Source: Clostridium sp. HBUAS56010 (lineage in GTDB: Bacteria; Bacillota; Clostridia; Lachnospirales; Lachnospiraceae). Taken from it: a stretch of DNA of 64,000 nucleotides. The stretch lies in NCBI RefSeq assembly GCF_007115105.1, contig NZ_SULJ01000008.1, forward strand, positions 119,187 to 183,186, written 5' to 3'. The notes under the pieces were generated by a model. That model was not told where the DNA came from. It did no database searches and saw nothing but the letters and a program-made list of their open reading frames with translations. This document shows positions 19,576-28,984 of the stretch, piece by piece; within the stretch, counting starts at the first letter, position 1, and each line of letters begins with the position of its first letter. Position numbers and translations under genes: made by a program.

Positions 19576-21507
19576 TTATTCCAGTTCCAGCCCTCCTGTT
19601 GCAAGCTGATAATAGGTTCCTTTTTGAGAAACCAGTTCTTCATGGTTTCCACGTTCAATAATGCGCCCATGATCCAGTACCATAATTACATCGGAATTCT
19701 GTACCGTAGAAAGTCTGTGGGCAATAACAAATACCGTTCTTCCTTCCATAAGGGCATCCATTCCTCTCTGGACAATCTCTTCTGTTCTGGTATCAATAGA
19801 GGAAGTGGCTTCATCTAAAATCATAACAGGCGGGTCTGCCACCGCTGCCCTGGCAATGGAAATCAACTGCCGCTGCCCCTGGGAAAGACCGCTTCCATCT
19901 CCTTCCAGCACTGTGTCATATCCTTTTGGAAGCATCTGGATAAACTCATGGGCATTGGCACGCTTTGCCGCATTTATGCACTCTTCGTCTGTTGCATCTA
20001 ATTTTCCGTAACGAAGATTTTCCATTACGGTTCCCGTAAACAGATTGACATCCTGGAGTACAATTCCAAGAGATCTTCTAAGATCGGACTTTTTAATCTT
20101 ATTAATATTAATGCCATCATAGCGGATCTTTCCATCTGCAATATCATAAAAACGGTTGATCAGATTGGTGATGGTAGTCTTTCCTGCACCAGTGGCGCCT
20201 ACAAATGCAACCTTCTGTCCAGGCTCTGCGTAAAGAGTAATATCATGAAGCACAATATGATCTTCGTTGTAGCCAAAGTCCACATCATGAAACCGGATGT
20301 CTCCCTGGAGCGGCGTGTAGGTTACCGTTCCATCACTGTGAGGATGTCTCCATGCCCATGTATGGTTATGCTCCGTACATTCCACCATCTGTCCATTTTC
20401 TTCTTTTACATTAACAAGAGTTACATACCCCTGATCCGTTTCCTCGGTCTCATCCAGTAATTCAAAGATACGGGATGCTCCTGATAAAGCAAGAATGATC
20501 ATGTTGATCTGCATGGATATCTGCCCAATGGGATTGACAAATGCCCGGGAAAGGGTTAAAAAGGAAGCGATTACACCAATGGTAAGAGGCTGAGTTCCTG
20601 TAAGGGTAATATTGGGAATCCCGATAATTCCGGCAGCTCCTCCCAAAACAGCAAGCAGTGCATAAAGCACATAACCCATGTTAATAACCACTGGCATGGT
20701 AAGATTGCCGTACCGGCTTGCCTCAGAAGCGGTCTGAAACAGCCCGTTATTTTTTTGTTCAAAATCTTCCAGGACTTTTTCTTCATGGCAAAACACCTTT
20801 ATGACTTTTTGTCCATGGATCATCTCTTCAATATAGCCATTGACTTCTCCAATCGCCTGCTGCTGTCTCATAAAATAAGAAGAGCCTCTTCCTACAATCA
20901 TTTTTACGGCACACAACAGAACCACTGCAAACACCAGAACCACAACGGTCAGGTTGACACTTAAAAACAACATGGAAATGAGGGCTACTGCCGTAGTAAA
21001 ACCAGAAGACAGCATCTGGGGAAAACTTTGTGAGATAGCCTGACGCAAAGCATCGGTATCATTGGTATAACGGCTCATCAGATCCCCGTGAGAATGGGTG
21101 TCAAAATACTTAATGGGAAGTTTCTGCATATGGTCAAACATATCATCACGGATCTTTTTCAAAGCTCCCTGTTCAATGGTTACCATCAGCCAGTTATAAA
21201 ACAAAGCTGAGGCAGTACCAATCAAAAAAACAGAAGCCATCATAAGAATCATGCGCAAAAGCCCGGACAGGTCCGGATTCGCACTTCCAAGAAGAGGAAC
21301 AATGTACTGATCAATTAAAATTCCCACAAACAGAGACATGGAAGCCGTCGTTGCCGCTCCAATGAGAATGAATAAAACCACCAGAACCATTCTCCCTCTG
21401 TATGCTCCCATGTAGGAAAGGAGCCTTTTTAATGTACCTGGCTTAAAATGTCCTGCTGCCGGTGCTTTCTTTGTGTTTTTACTAATACTTGTGCTGCTTT
21501 TACTCAC
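19576..21507 (-). CDS. ABC exporter half-transporter, second subunit
   Basis: 643 aa. The best start is GTG at 21507: GGAGG lies 9 bases upstream and it overlaps the preceding stop by 8 bases. A longer frame reaching 21594 would overlap the upstream gene by 95 bases. Six membrane helices, then an ATPase domain with Walker A GATGAGKTT, signature LSQGQRQL (Gln replacing Gly in LSGGQ) and Walker B VMILDEATSSID. An insert of about 40 residues rich in His/Trp (CTEHNHTWAWRHPHSDG) sits just before the ATPase domain, unusual for this family. Type IV (LmrA/BmrCD-like) heterodimeric exporter with the gene upstream; substrate unknown, drug or lipid possible. Confidence 0.88.
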   Translation of the reverse strand: MSKSSTSISKNTKKAPAAGHFKPGTLKRLLSYMGAYRGRMVLVVLFILIGAATTASMSLFVGILIDQYIVPLLGSANPDLSGLLRMILMMASVFLIGTASALFYNWLMVTIEQGALKKIRDDMFDHMQKLPIKYFDTHSHGDLMSRYTNDTDALRQAISQSFPQMLSSGFTTAVALISMLFLSVNLTVVVLVFAVVLLCAVKMIVGRGSSYFMRQQQAIGEVNGYIEEMIHGQKVIKVFCHEEKVLEDFEQKNNGLFQTASEASRYGNLTMPVVINMGYVLYALLAVLGGAAGIIGIPNITLTGTQPLTIGVIASFLTLSRAFVNPIGQISMQINMIILALSGASRIFELLDETEETDQGYVTLVNVKEENGQMVECTEHNHTWAWRHPHSDGTVTYTPLQGDIRFHDVDFGYNEDHIVLHDITLYAEPGQKVAFVGATGAGKTTITNLINRFYDIADGKIRYDGININKIKKSDLRRSLGIVLQDVNLFTGTVMENLRYGKLDATDEECINAAKRANAHEFIQMLPKGYDTVLEGDGSGLSQGQRQLISIARAAVADPPVMILDEATSSIDTRTEEIVQRGMDALMEGRTVFVIAHRLSTVQNSDVIMVLDHGRIIERGNHEELVSQKGTYYQLATGGLELE

Positions 21508-23251
21508 TGATCGCACCTCCTTTGTTTTGTGATTCATAGACTTCTCTATAAATGGAACAGGTCTCAAGCAGTTCCTCATGAGTTCCCACCGCATTTACCA
21601 TTCCATCATCCAAAACAACAATCTGATCCGCATCCTCAATGGAAGCAGTCCTCTGAGCAATGATAATCTTTGTAATATCTGGAATATTTTCCTTAAATGC
21701 CTTTCGAATCAATTGATCGGTTTTGGTATCCACTGCACTTGTGGAATCATCAAGAATCAGAATCTTTGGCTTTTTTAACAACGCACGGGCAATACAGAGT
21801 CTCTGCTTTTGTCCTCCGGATACATTGCTTCCGCCTTGTTCAATATAAGTATCATACTGATCCGGAAAACTGCGTATAAAGTCATCTGCCTGTGCAAGCT
21901 GGCAGGCATGAACCAATTCTTCATCGGTTGCATTCTCATTTCCCCAACGGAGATTTTCTTTAATGGTGCCGGAAAACAAAACATTCTTTTGTAAAACCAT
22001 AGCGACCTGATCCCGCAGGCTGGAAATGTCATAATCCAGTACATCCACACCCCCAACCGTGACTCTTCCTCCGGTAACATCATAAAGTCTTGGAATTAAC
22101 TGTACCAGACTGGATTTTGAGGAACCGGTACCACCTAAAATCCCTACTGTCTGTCCGGAAGCAATGGATAGATTAATGTTATTTAAAACCGGCTTGTCTG
22201 CCCTGGCTGAATAAGAGAACCGGACATTTTCAAAAGTAATGGAACCGTCTTTTACGGTATGAACCGGATTTTCCGGATTATGAATATCACTTTTCTCCAA
22301 AAGCACTTCTACAATACGCTGCGCGGAAGCTCTTGAAAATAGCATCATGGTGAAAACCATGGAAATCATCATGAGACTCATTAAGATCTGTGTCGCATAG
22401 AGAATCAAAGTGGTCAGACCTCCCGTAGAAAGCCCGATGGCAGCATCATTTCCACTGGCTAAAATCTCTTTTGCACCAAACCAGGAGAGCAGTGTTATGC
22501 AGACATACATACAAAGCTGCATAATTGGCATATTAAGGGCGGTTCTTCTGCCTCCTTTGGAATAATTCTGAAAGATTGCCTCTGAAATAGCAGCGAATTT
22601 ATTCCTTTCATGATCTTCCCGGTTATAGGATTTAACAACCCGGATACCAAGAAGATTCTCCTGGACCACGTTGTTCAGTTCATCGTACTTCCGAAAAACC
22701 TTCATAAAGATGGGATGAATCTGCCGGACAATGAGCCATAATGCAAATACCAGTATGGGCATGGTAACAACAAAGATAATAGACAGACGTGCATCAATCC
22801 GGAATGAAAAGATCAAGGCAAACAGAATCAGCATGGGAGAACGCATTCCCAAACGGACTGCCATCATGTAAGAATTCTGAATGTTGGTTACGTCTGTCGT
22901 CAAACGGGTAATCAGACTGGCTGTTGAAAACCGGTCTATATTCAAAAACGAAAACTTCTGTATGTTAGAAAACATATCGTAACGGAGATTTTTTGCAAGA
23001 CCTGTAGAAGCCGTTGCACTTGCCCGTGCTGCCTGCAAACCGATCCACAAGCAGAACAAAGCTGCAAGAACCAGAACCAGACCTGGAAGAAGTACATTCT
23101 TCATATTCCCTGCATTAATTCCGTAGTCAATAATAAATGCCATAACTGTAGGAATACTGATTTCTACAATGGACTCAATGGCAAGATAGATAAGAGCCTT
23201 GATTGTGTCTCTTTTATATTCCCGCAAACTGGATAATAACGTATGAATCAT
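21500..23251 (-). CDS. ABC exporter half-transporter, first subunit
   Basis: 583 aa. Six membrane helices (starts ALIYLAIESIVEISIPTVMAFIIDYG) and a C-terminal ATPase: Walker A GGTGSSKSS, signature VSGGQKQR, Walker B ILILDDSTSAVD. The Walker B is followed by Asp where a catalytic Glu is usual (DDSTS), suggesting a degenerate ATP site in this half, as known for heterodimeric exporters such as BmrCD or TM287/288. The partner has the canonical Glu (DEATS). Preceded by the MarR gene (47 bases), so the three form one unit. Confidence 0.88.
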   Translation of the reverse strand: MIHTLLSSLREYKRDTIKALIYLAIESIVEISIPTVMAFIIDYGINAGNMKNVLLPGLVLVLAALFCLWIGLQAARASATASTGLAKNLRYDMFSNIQKFSFLNIDRFSTASLITRLTTDVTNIQNSYMMAVRLGMRSPMLILFALIFSFRIDARLSIIFVVTMPILVFALWLIVRQIHPIFMKVFRKYDELNNVVQENLLGIRVVKSYNREDHERNKFAAISEAIFQNYSKGGRRTALNMPIMQLCMYVCITLLSWFGAKEILASGNDAAIGLSTGGLTTLILYATQILMSLMMISMVFTMMLFSRASAQRIVEVLLEKSDIHNPENPVHTVKDGSITFENVRFSYSARADKPVLNNINLSIASGQTVGILGGTGSSKSSLVQLIPRLYDVTGGRVTVGGVDVLDYDISSLRDQVAMVLQKNVLFSGTIKENLRWGNENATDEELVHACQLAQADDFIRSFPDQYDTYIEQGGSNVSGGQKQRLCIARALLKKPKILILDDSTSAVDTKTDQLIRKAFKENIPDITKIIIAQRTASIEDADQIVVLDDGMVNAVGTHEELLETCSIYREVYESQNKGGAISE

Positions 23252-23298
23252 ATAATAACGCTCCTTAGTGATTTAATATGTGAAAAGTAAGTCTGTGA

Positions 23299-23730
23299 TT
23301 ATGTCATATTAACCCGCATCCGCTCCAGAAACTCCCGGAGCATCTTCAATTCCTCTTTTGTAAAATCTTTCGTCAAAGTCTTCTCCAGATTCTCTACCGT
23401 CTCATTCATAATATTCCGGGTCTTTTCTGCCTGATCCGTGAGAATAATCTGTTTTAACCTGCCATCGTATGGTACGGGCTGACGTTTAATCAAATCCTTT
23501 TCTTCCATTAAACGAAGCACCTTGGAGGCAGTCGAACGGGCAATATTAAAATGGGTTTCAATATCCTTCTGGTAAACCGGTTTCCCTTTATTCTCAGCTA
23601 AAAAATGTATGATAAGCCTATTATTTCCTGTCGCATTCTGAATCTCTTCCCTATTAGATGAAAATTCAAAAAAACGGCGGATAGAATTGTTCAAGGCACG
23701 CAGGTCAGGCCAAATCTGAATATCTTCCAT
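23299..23730 (-). CDS. MarR-family transcriptional repressor
   Basis: 143 aa from the ATG at 23730, which has AAGGAG upstream; an in-frame extension to 23763 lacks a site and would run into the operator. Winged helix of MarR type: VYQKDIETHFNIARSTASKVLRLMEEKDLIKRQPVPYDGR (about residues 51-90), with a wing ending PYDGRLKQIILTD. First gene of a marR-ABC-ABC unit, a layout commonly seen for drug-responsive exporters. A perfect palindrome at 23766-23781 between its promoter and start codon is the expected binding site, so it very likely represses itself and the exporter. Confidence 0.9.
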   Translation of the reverse strand: MEDIQIWPDLRALNNSIRRFFEFSSNREEIQNATGNNRLIIHFLAENKGKPVYQKDIETHFNIARSTASKVLRLMEEKDLIKRQPVPYDGRLKQIILTDQAEKTRNIMNETVENLEKTLTKDFTKEELKMLREFLERMRVNMT

Positions 23731-23765
23731 ATTATAACTCCTTTCTAAAAAAATACAGAGCAAAT

Positions 23766-23781
23766 TGTTCTATATAGAACA
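23766..23781 (-). promoter_or_regulatory. MarR operator palindrome
   Basis: Perfect 16-base palindrome TGTTCTATATAGAACA, flanked by further partial symmetry (GAGC...GCTC). It starts 14 bases after the -10 box, so bound repressor would block the start of transcription. Confidence 0.75.
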
Positions 23782-23795
23782 GTTCGCTCTGCAAC

Positions 23796-23824
23796 ATTAT
23801 AAACGACAAAAATACATCTGTCAA
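23796..23824 (-). promoter_or_regulatory. Consensus promoter of marR-ABC exporter operon
   Basis: Exact TTGACA (23819-23824), 17 bases, exact TATAAT (23796-23801) on the minus strand. It begins only 12 bases after the stop of the upstream ATPase gene; no terminator separates the two units. Confidence 0.85.
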
Positions 23825-23836
23825 TATTTATGATTC

Positions 23837-24445
23837 TTAAATTTTCAGATCTTCAAACCTTACCACTCTGTTACAAACCCGCTGTGCAAGTTCCTGGCTA
23901 TGTGTTACAACCAATAGCCCCAGTTCTCTTTCTTTTACAATTTTCAACATTAACTGCCAGATTTGTGCCTGGGTTATCACGTCCAGCATGGTACTCATTT
24001 CATCTGCAATCACAAATTCTGTCTCAGGACCCAGTGCTCTTGCCACACAAAAGCGCTGCAGTTCTCCACCGGATAATTCACTGGGATAACGGGTAAGCCA
24101 CTGAGTTTCAATTCCAATATCTCTTAGAAGGTTTACATCCGGAGTCCATGCTTCATTCAGGGTCTTCTTCATCTTCCATCTGGGATTAACAGCTCTCTCC
24201 GGATGCTGGTAAATTAACTGGACAGGGCTGTATCCTTTTTTAGGAAGAGGTTTACCCTTAAACTCAACCTTTCCGGAAAATGGAGTTAAATAACCTGCAA
24301 GAATCTGGGATAATGTGCTTTTTCCGCAGCCCGAGGGTCCTACCAGTGCCACCCGTTCTCCAGGTTCTATTGCAAGGCTTATCTGGTCTAAGATCAGATT
24401 GTTTTTTGTATATCCGTAACTGATATCTTTTGCTTCAAGTAGCAT
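23837..24445 (-). CDS. Dipeptide/nickel-type ABC transporter ATPase (second)
   Basis: 202 aa from the ATG at 24445, overlapping the upstream ATPase stop by 11 bases. Walker A GPSGCGKST, signature LSGGELQRF, Walker B FVIADEMSTMLD, H-loop VVTHSQELA. It is shorter than usual DppF/OppF proteins (about 320 aa) and lacks their C-terminal extension with Cys residues, as in NikE-like ATPases. Last gene of a five-gene importer operon. Confidence 0.85.
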   Translation of the reverse strand: MLLEAKDISYGYTKNNLILDQISLAIEPGERVALVGPSGCGKSTLSQILAGYLTPFSGKVEFKGKPLPKKGYSPVQLIYQHPERAVNPRWKMKKTLNEAWTPDVNLLRDIGIETQWLTRYPSELSGGELQRFCVARALGPETEFVIADEMSTMLDVITQAQIWQLMLKIVKERELGLLVVTHSQELAQRVCNRVVRFEDLKI

Positions 24446-25355
24446 AATTGCAGCGCACCTCCCCTCCCCGCAATGACCGCATGGCGATCTTTTTCTCACA
24501 CTCACTGGTTTTGTTTGCACATCTTGGAGCAAACAGACACCCCTGTGAGACATCTCCTGCATAAGGCTGGGTACCTTTTATCGGCTGAAATCCATTTTGA
24601 GGCATGGCTCTCCACAATGCTTTGGTATAGGGATGACGCAGTGTCTCCTCTCCCTTTACAAAGTCTTTTGCAGAAGTGATCTCTACAGTGGTTCCGGCAT
24701 AAAAGACCGCAATCCGGTCTGCATAAGGAAGTGCCAGATCAAGATCATGGGTAATCAGCATAACCCCATTTCCCTCATCGGCAAGGGAACGGAAATGTCC
24801 CATGGCTGTCTGTGCCACCTCCCTGCTCAATCCTGGAGTAGGCTCATCAGCAATAATCAGTTTGGCATCCCCGATCACAGCCGTCGAAACCAGAATCCGT
24901 CTTGCCATACCTCCGGAAAGCTGAAAGGGATACATCTTTTTCACCTGATCTTCCAGCCCATATTTTTTAAAAACTGCTTCCTGCTTCTCTCTGGTACCGG
25001 AAATGCCCATTACCTGATTTCCTACTTTCATCAGCGGGTCCAGATAATCTACAGACTGGGGAACCAGAGCTATTTCTTTTCCCCGCAGCTTCTGCTGCCG
25101 GGAGGGACTAAGCACCTGTCCGTCATATACGATCTCACCGCTGACCTGTGCATTGCCTGGCAGAATTCCCAGTATGGCGTGTGCCAAAAGGCTTTTGCCG
25201 GAACCAGAAGAACCTGCAACGGCAAGGATCTCCCCTTTTTTTACAGTCAGACTCAAATCCCTGATCGCCTTCATTTCCTTTCGCTCCATTCCCCGTCCGT
25301 ACATGGTAAACGATACGGACAGATCCCTGACCTCAAGTATTATCCTTTGATCCAT
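24435..25355 (-). CDS. Dipeptide/nickel-type ABC transporter ATPase (first)
   Basis: 306 aa from the ATG at 25355 (AAGGAGG five bases upstream); a GTG eight codons earlier has no site. Walker A GSSGSGKSL, signature QLSGGMARR, Walker B LIIADEPTPGLS, H-loop LITHDLDLA. The C-terminal oligopeptide-transporter extension is present with Cys residues in CLFAPRCANKTSECEK, a region that in DppD-type proteins holds an iron-sulfur cluster. Overlaps both neighbours. Confidence 0.88.
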   Translation of the reverse strand: MDQRIILEVRDLSVSFTMYGRGMERKEMKAIRDLSLTVKKGEILAVAGSSGSGKSLLAHAILGILPGNAQVSGEIVYDGQVLSPSRQQKLRGKEIALVPQSVDYLDPLMKVGNQVMGISGTREKQEAVFKKYGLEDQVKKMYPFQLSGGMARRILVSTAVIGDAKLIIADEPTPGLSREVAQTAMGHFRSLADEGNGVMLITHDLDLALPYADRIAVFYAGTTVEITSAKDFVKGEETLRHPYTKALWRAMPQNGFQPIKGTQPYAGDVSQGCLFAPRCANKTSECEKKIAMRSLRGGEVRCNYAT

Positions 25356-25365
25356 CTTATCCTCC

Positions 25366-26208
25366 TTATTCCTGGGCACTGCCCGGGTCTAAAAGCAGTC
25401 TGACCTGTTCTCCAAGTTTATCAAACAGCATGACCACCATAACCAGCATAATTCCAGGGAAAAACACCAGCCACCACATTCCAGTGGCAATGTGTTTTAA
25501 TGCCTCTGATAAAATAATGCCAATTGCAGGCGTATCCAGGGAAAGCCCAAATCCAAGGAAGGTCAATCCGGCTTCATGAAGTACTGCATGAGGAAAAAGC
25601 AGAATCAATCCCACAAGAAACTGAGGCAGAACGTGGGGAACGATGTGGTACAATCCCACTTTTATTTTACTGGTGCCAAATTTAAGAGAGGTCTTCACAT
25701 ACTGGGAATTTCTGACCTGCATTACCTCTGCCCGGATCACCCGGGTCAGATTGGGCCAGTGTGTAAGAGCAATGCCAATGACCACTCCTTTCAGTCCTCC
25801 TCCTAACAAAAAAGAAATCAGCATGAGAAGAACCATATGGGGGATTCCCATAAAAAGATCAACGAAATAGGAAACAATCTGGTCAACAAAACCGCCCAGG
25901 GTTGCTGCAAGAAGACCAAATACAAGAGCCATAAGCGCACTGACTCCTGCAGCCAGTGTTCCAATAAGAATACTGGTGGAAAGCCCTTTCACGGAACGGA
26001 AAAACATATCTCGTCCCAGATAATCCGTACCAAAAGGATGAGCAAAGGAAGGAACCAGCTTTTTTGCCGAATAATCCGGTGCATAAAGCTCCGGGTTCAT
26101 TACAATTCCGGCGACAGCAATTACTATGAGCAGCAAAAGAATCACCGCTGCCAAAATCACCGTCCCTCTTCTCCGGTTTCCTTTCTGTTTTATAAAAATA
26201 TTTTTCAT
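25366..26208 (-). CDS. Dipeptide/nickel-type ABC permease, DppC/NikC-like
   Basis: 280 aa from the ATG at 26208, which forms an ATGA overlap with the preceding permease. N-terminal cytoplasmic basic segment (FIKQKGNRRRG), helix 1 (VILAAVILLLLIVIAVAGIV), then HPFGTDYLGRDMFFR, the hallmark of DppC/OppC/NikC, and GIALTHWPNLTRVIRAEVMQVRNSQYV as the ATPase-contact loop. Part of the importer with the adjacent DppB-like gene. Confidence 0.88.
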   Translation of the reverse strand: MKNIFIKQKGNRRRGTVILAAVILLLLIVIAVAGIVMNPELYAPDYSAKKLVPSFAHPFGTDYLGRDMFFRSVKGLSTSILIGTLAAGVSALMALVFGLLAATLGGFVDQIVSYFVDLFMGIPHMVLLMLISFLLGGGLKGVVIGIALTHWPNLTRVIRAEVMQVRNSQYVKTSLKFGTSKIKVGLYHIVPHVLPQFLVGLILLFPHAVLHEAGLTFLGFGLSLDTPAIGIILSEALKHIATGMWWLVFFPGIMLVMVVMLFDKLGEQVRLLLDPGSAQE

Positions 26209-27191
26209 AGAAAGGTACCTCCCTCTCCCATCTGGGGATTGAGGATTCCATAAAGCAGATTTGCAATCAGATTTCCCACAAATACAAACAGCACAGAACA
26301 CATTGCAATTCCAAGAAGAAGGGGAACATCCCCCTTTAATCCTGCCGCGCTTGCGGCACTGCCCAGCCCGGGATAGGAAAAAACATTTTCTGCCAGAACA
26401 CTTCCGCCGAATAATTCACTGAATGATGCAAACTGCAACGTTATTGCCGGAATTGCTACATTGCGCAAACCATGTCTTATGATGATGGTCCATTTTCTTT
26501 CTCCCCTTGCCTTTGCAAATAATACATAGTCTGTTTTCATCACATCAATGATCTTCTGCCTGGTGTGCAGGGCAATGTTGGAGATTCCTGTGATGCTTAA
26601 AGTCAGAGCAGGAAGAATCAGGTGATGAATCCGTTCCAGCAAGGTTACTTCTCCGGAGAGTTTTCCAATTGGCACGGAAAGCCCAAGGGGAAACCAGCCC
26701 AGTTTTACAGAAAAAAGCATGAGCAAAAGCAGACCTACCCAGAAAGCCGGGGTAGAGGAAAGAACAAAACATAATGTTTTGACACAACGATCAAAAAAAC
26801 TGCCCTGCATGGCACCGGATAGTATTCCCAGAATAAATCCCAATGCACCAGATAAGACCCAGGCAGTCATCATCAAAGCAATGGAAGCGCCAAAACGGCT
26901 TCCTATAATCTCTGTTACCGGTTTCTGATAAGTAATAGACGTTCCCATATCCCCATGCAAAAGATGGTTTATCCATGTCAGATACCGAATGAAAGGGGGC
27001 TGATCAAGCCCCCAGTGTTCCGCTACATTCTCCCGCTGTTCCTGGGATATATTGGACTCCGCTCCCACATAGGCATCAACCGGGTCCACCGGAGAAGAAA
27101 TTACCAGAAAAAAGCTGGCAATGCTCACTCCCGCCAGCAGCAGAAGCATGCGGAATAAGGTTTTAAATAAAGGTTTCCATCGTAAATTCAT
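26205..27191 (-). CDS. Dipeptide/nickel-type ABC permease, DppB/NikB-like
   Basis: 328 aa from the ATG at 27191 with GGAG nearby; the longer frame to 27233 would overlap the binding-protein gene. DppB-type: N-terminal helix (LFRMLLLLAGVSIASFFLVI), then SPVDPVDAYVG, HLLHGDMGTSITYQKPV, and the loop VLFAKARGERKWTIIIRHGLRNVAIPAI. Twenty-three bases behind the binding protein. Confidence 0.88.
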   Translation of the reverse strand: MNLRWKPLFKTLFRMLLLLAGVSIASFFLVISSPVDPVDAYVGAESNISQEQRENVAEHWGLDQPPFIRYLTWINHLLHGDMGTSITYQKPVTEIIGSRFGASIALMMTAWVLSGALGFILGILSGAMQGSFFDRCVKTLCFVLSSTPAFWVGLLLLMLFSVKLGWFPLGLSVPIGKLSGEVTLLERIHHLILPALTLSITGISNIALHTRQKIIDVMKTDYVLFAKARGERKWTIIIRHGLRNVAIPAITLQFASFSELFGGSVLAENVFSYPGLGSAASAAGLKGDVPLLLGIAMCSVLFVFVGNLIANLLYGILNPQMGEGGTFL

Positions 27192-27214
27192 TCCATTTTC
27201 TCCATCAGACTCTG

Positions 27215-28843
27215 TTATTTGGTAAAGGTCCATTCATTCAGATTCTGAATGACAGGCGCTCCATGACCATGGGGATGGATTCTCTGGGTTTTAAGATCCA
27301 GTCCGTCCCGTACAAAATAGGTATGGTCAATATTCACCAGCCAGATATATGGAAAATCTACATTGGCACCTGTATTGCCGTCATACTGCGCCTTTTTACA
27401 AGATTCAATTGCCTCCTCCTCGGAAGTTGCCTCAATCATCTTATTGAGATATTCATCTACTTTCGGATTGGTATACATGGCGGCATTGCTTAAATCTACG
27501 ATGTCAGCTCCTGCAAAGGAAGAATGAAACGCATTGTAAACATCAACGAAACTATAGTCACCTGTACCAATACAGGTCGGAACATTTCTTGCAGTCTTTT
27601 TGCAGGTGTTCCAGTCCGCTGCCTCTGCGATAATATGGATGCCTAAGGGTTTGGCACTCTCACTCAGTGCAACTGCAAGGTTGTAACGCTGTAAATCATC
27701 GGTGCGTCCTGTGATTTTAAACTCACACTTTATCCCGTTTTTTTCACGGACTCCATCTCCATCGGTATCAATCCAGCCAGCCTTTTCTAACATTGCTTTT
27801 GCTTCTTCCAACTGACCGTCCTGGAAGCCCGGCTCTTCATTTGCCCATGGCAGTCCTTCAAAACGCACCCAGCTTGCCGTACCAATTCCATTTAACGCAT
27901 TGTCAATGATCTCCTGGCGGCTGATGCCGATATTCAGTGCTTTTCTAACCACTGGATCTGCGGTCACATTATTCCCAACAGTTTCTCCGGAAGCATTGAC
28001 TGTCTCTTTCACACATGGCAGATTAAATCCCCTGTTATCAGAGGTTTTAATGGTTTCTAAATGCATCCCTGCCACCTTTTCTCCTGCATATTCCGGATTG
28101 ACCATAACCAGGTCCAACTGTCCGGACTGCGCGGCAGCAAGAGCCGTTTCTTCATCAATGTTTAAGAATGTAATCTGTTTAAAACGAGATTTTGTTCCGT
28201 AATAATATTCATTGGGCTCCACAATTAACTGCTGGCCGGCATCAAGCTGTTTTACTTTAAATGGTCCAGTTCCTACAGGATTCTTCCCATAGTCATCTCC
28301 ATAAGCGTGCTCCGGCACAATACCAAGTAACGCAACTGTGCGTGTAAACGGGGAATACGGTCTGTTCAGAATAAAGCGCACCTGATTGTTCTCAACTGCC
28401 TCCACTGTTTCAAGCATGGTAAGATCCACACTGGAACCGCTGTTTTTCGCTGTCTGAAAGGTAAACACCACATCCTCCGGTGTCAGAGGCCTGCCGTCTG
28501 AGAATTTAATATCATCCCTTAATGTAAAGGTATAAATCAGTCCGTCACTGCTTACCTGATAATCACTGGCAAGATCCCCCTCTGCCTTCACCTCTGTGTT
28601 GATCTTCAAAAGCCCGGTATGAAACAGGCCGTAGCCATAGGTACCATAACCAGTGCATGGATCATAATTCCCATCCACAAGACTGCTTCCCACTGATACC
28701 GTAAGAGAATCCTGTTCCTTTACAGAGGTCTCAGACTGTGAGGTCTGAGAAGTAACACTTTCACTGGTTTTCTGCCCACATCCGGATAGAACGGCAACAG
28801 CCAGAACGGTTAAAGCAATTGATGCAAACTTTTTTTTGAACAT
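27215..28843 (-). CDS. Solute-binding lipoprotein of Dpp/Nik-type importer
   Basis: 542 aa from the ATG at 28843 (AGGGGG eight bases upstream); starts at 28867 or 28903 are less likely since the shortest form gives a standard lipoprotein signal (MFKKKFASIALTVLAVAVLSGC, Cys22). SBP family 5 marks: TFTLRDDIKFSDGRPLTPEDVVFTF and NPVGTGPFKVKQLD. The C-terminus carries RIHPHGHGAPVIQN, a His-rich segment that I associate with nickel-type (NikA-like) rather than peptide-binding members, so Ni2+ or a metal chelate is a fair alternative to peptides. First gene of the operon SBP-permease-permease-ATPase-ATPase. Confidence 0.85.
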   Translation of the reverse strand: MFKKKFASIALTVLAVAVLSGCGQKTSESVTSQTSQSETSVKEQDSLTVSVGSSLVDGNYDPCTGYGTYGYGLFHTGLLKINTEVKAEGDLASDYQVSSDGLIYTFTLRDDIKFSDGRPLTPEDVVFTFQTAKNSGSSVDLTMLETVEAVENNQVRFILNRPYSPFTRTVALLGIVPEHAYGDDYGKNPVGTGPFKVKQLDAGQQLIVEPNEYYYGTKSRFKQITFLNIDEETALAAAQSGQLDLVMVNPEYAGEKVAGMHLETIKTSDNRGFNLPCVKETVNASGETVGNNVTADPVVRKALNIGISRQEIIDNALNGIGTASWVRFEGLPWANEEPGFQDGQLEEAKAMLEKAGWIDTDGDGVREKNGIKCEFKITGRTDDLQRYNLAVALSESAKPLGIHIIAEAADWNTCKKTARNVPTCIGTGDYSFVDVYNAFHSSFAGADIVDLSNAAMYTNPKVDEYLNKMIEATSEEEAIESCKKAQYDGNTGANVDFPYIWLVNIDHTYFVRDGLDLKTQRIHPHGHGAPVIQNLNEWTFTK

Positions 28844-28907
28844 TCCTGTATCCCCCTGTATTTTCATGTTATCTTCCCTTTTTATCTGGAAAGATCCAAA
28901 CATTTTT

Positions 28908-28936
28908 ATGGTATCTTACATTTTCATCCAATACAA
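28908..28936 (-). promoter_or_regulatory. Possible promoter of Dpp/Nik-type operon
   Basis: Minus strand TTGTAT (28931-28936), 17 bases, TACCAT (28908-28913). Weak match at both boxes; a G/C-rich short palindrome (CCCTACGGG) lies just upstream. Confidence 0.35.
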
Positions 28937-28984
28937 GCCCTACGGGGGGATTTTTAATCGCTTTTTCTGACACATAATTACAAA

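Noticed and set aside
24597..25403. 268-codon plus-strand frame opposite the Dpp/Nik ATPase gene
   Set aside because: Opposite strand of a clear ATPase gene; Cys/His-rich low-plausibility protein without a start signal.
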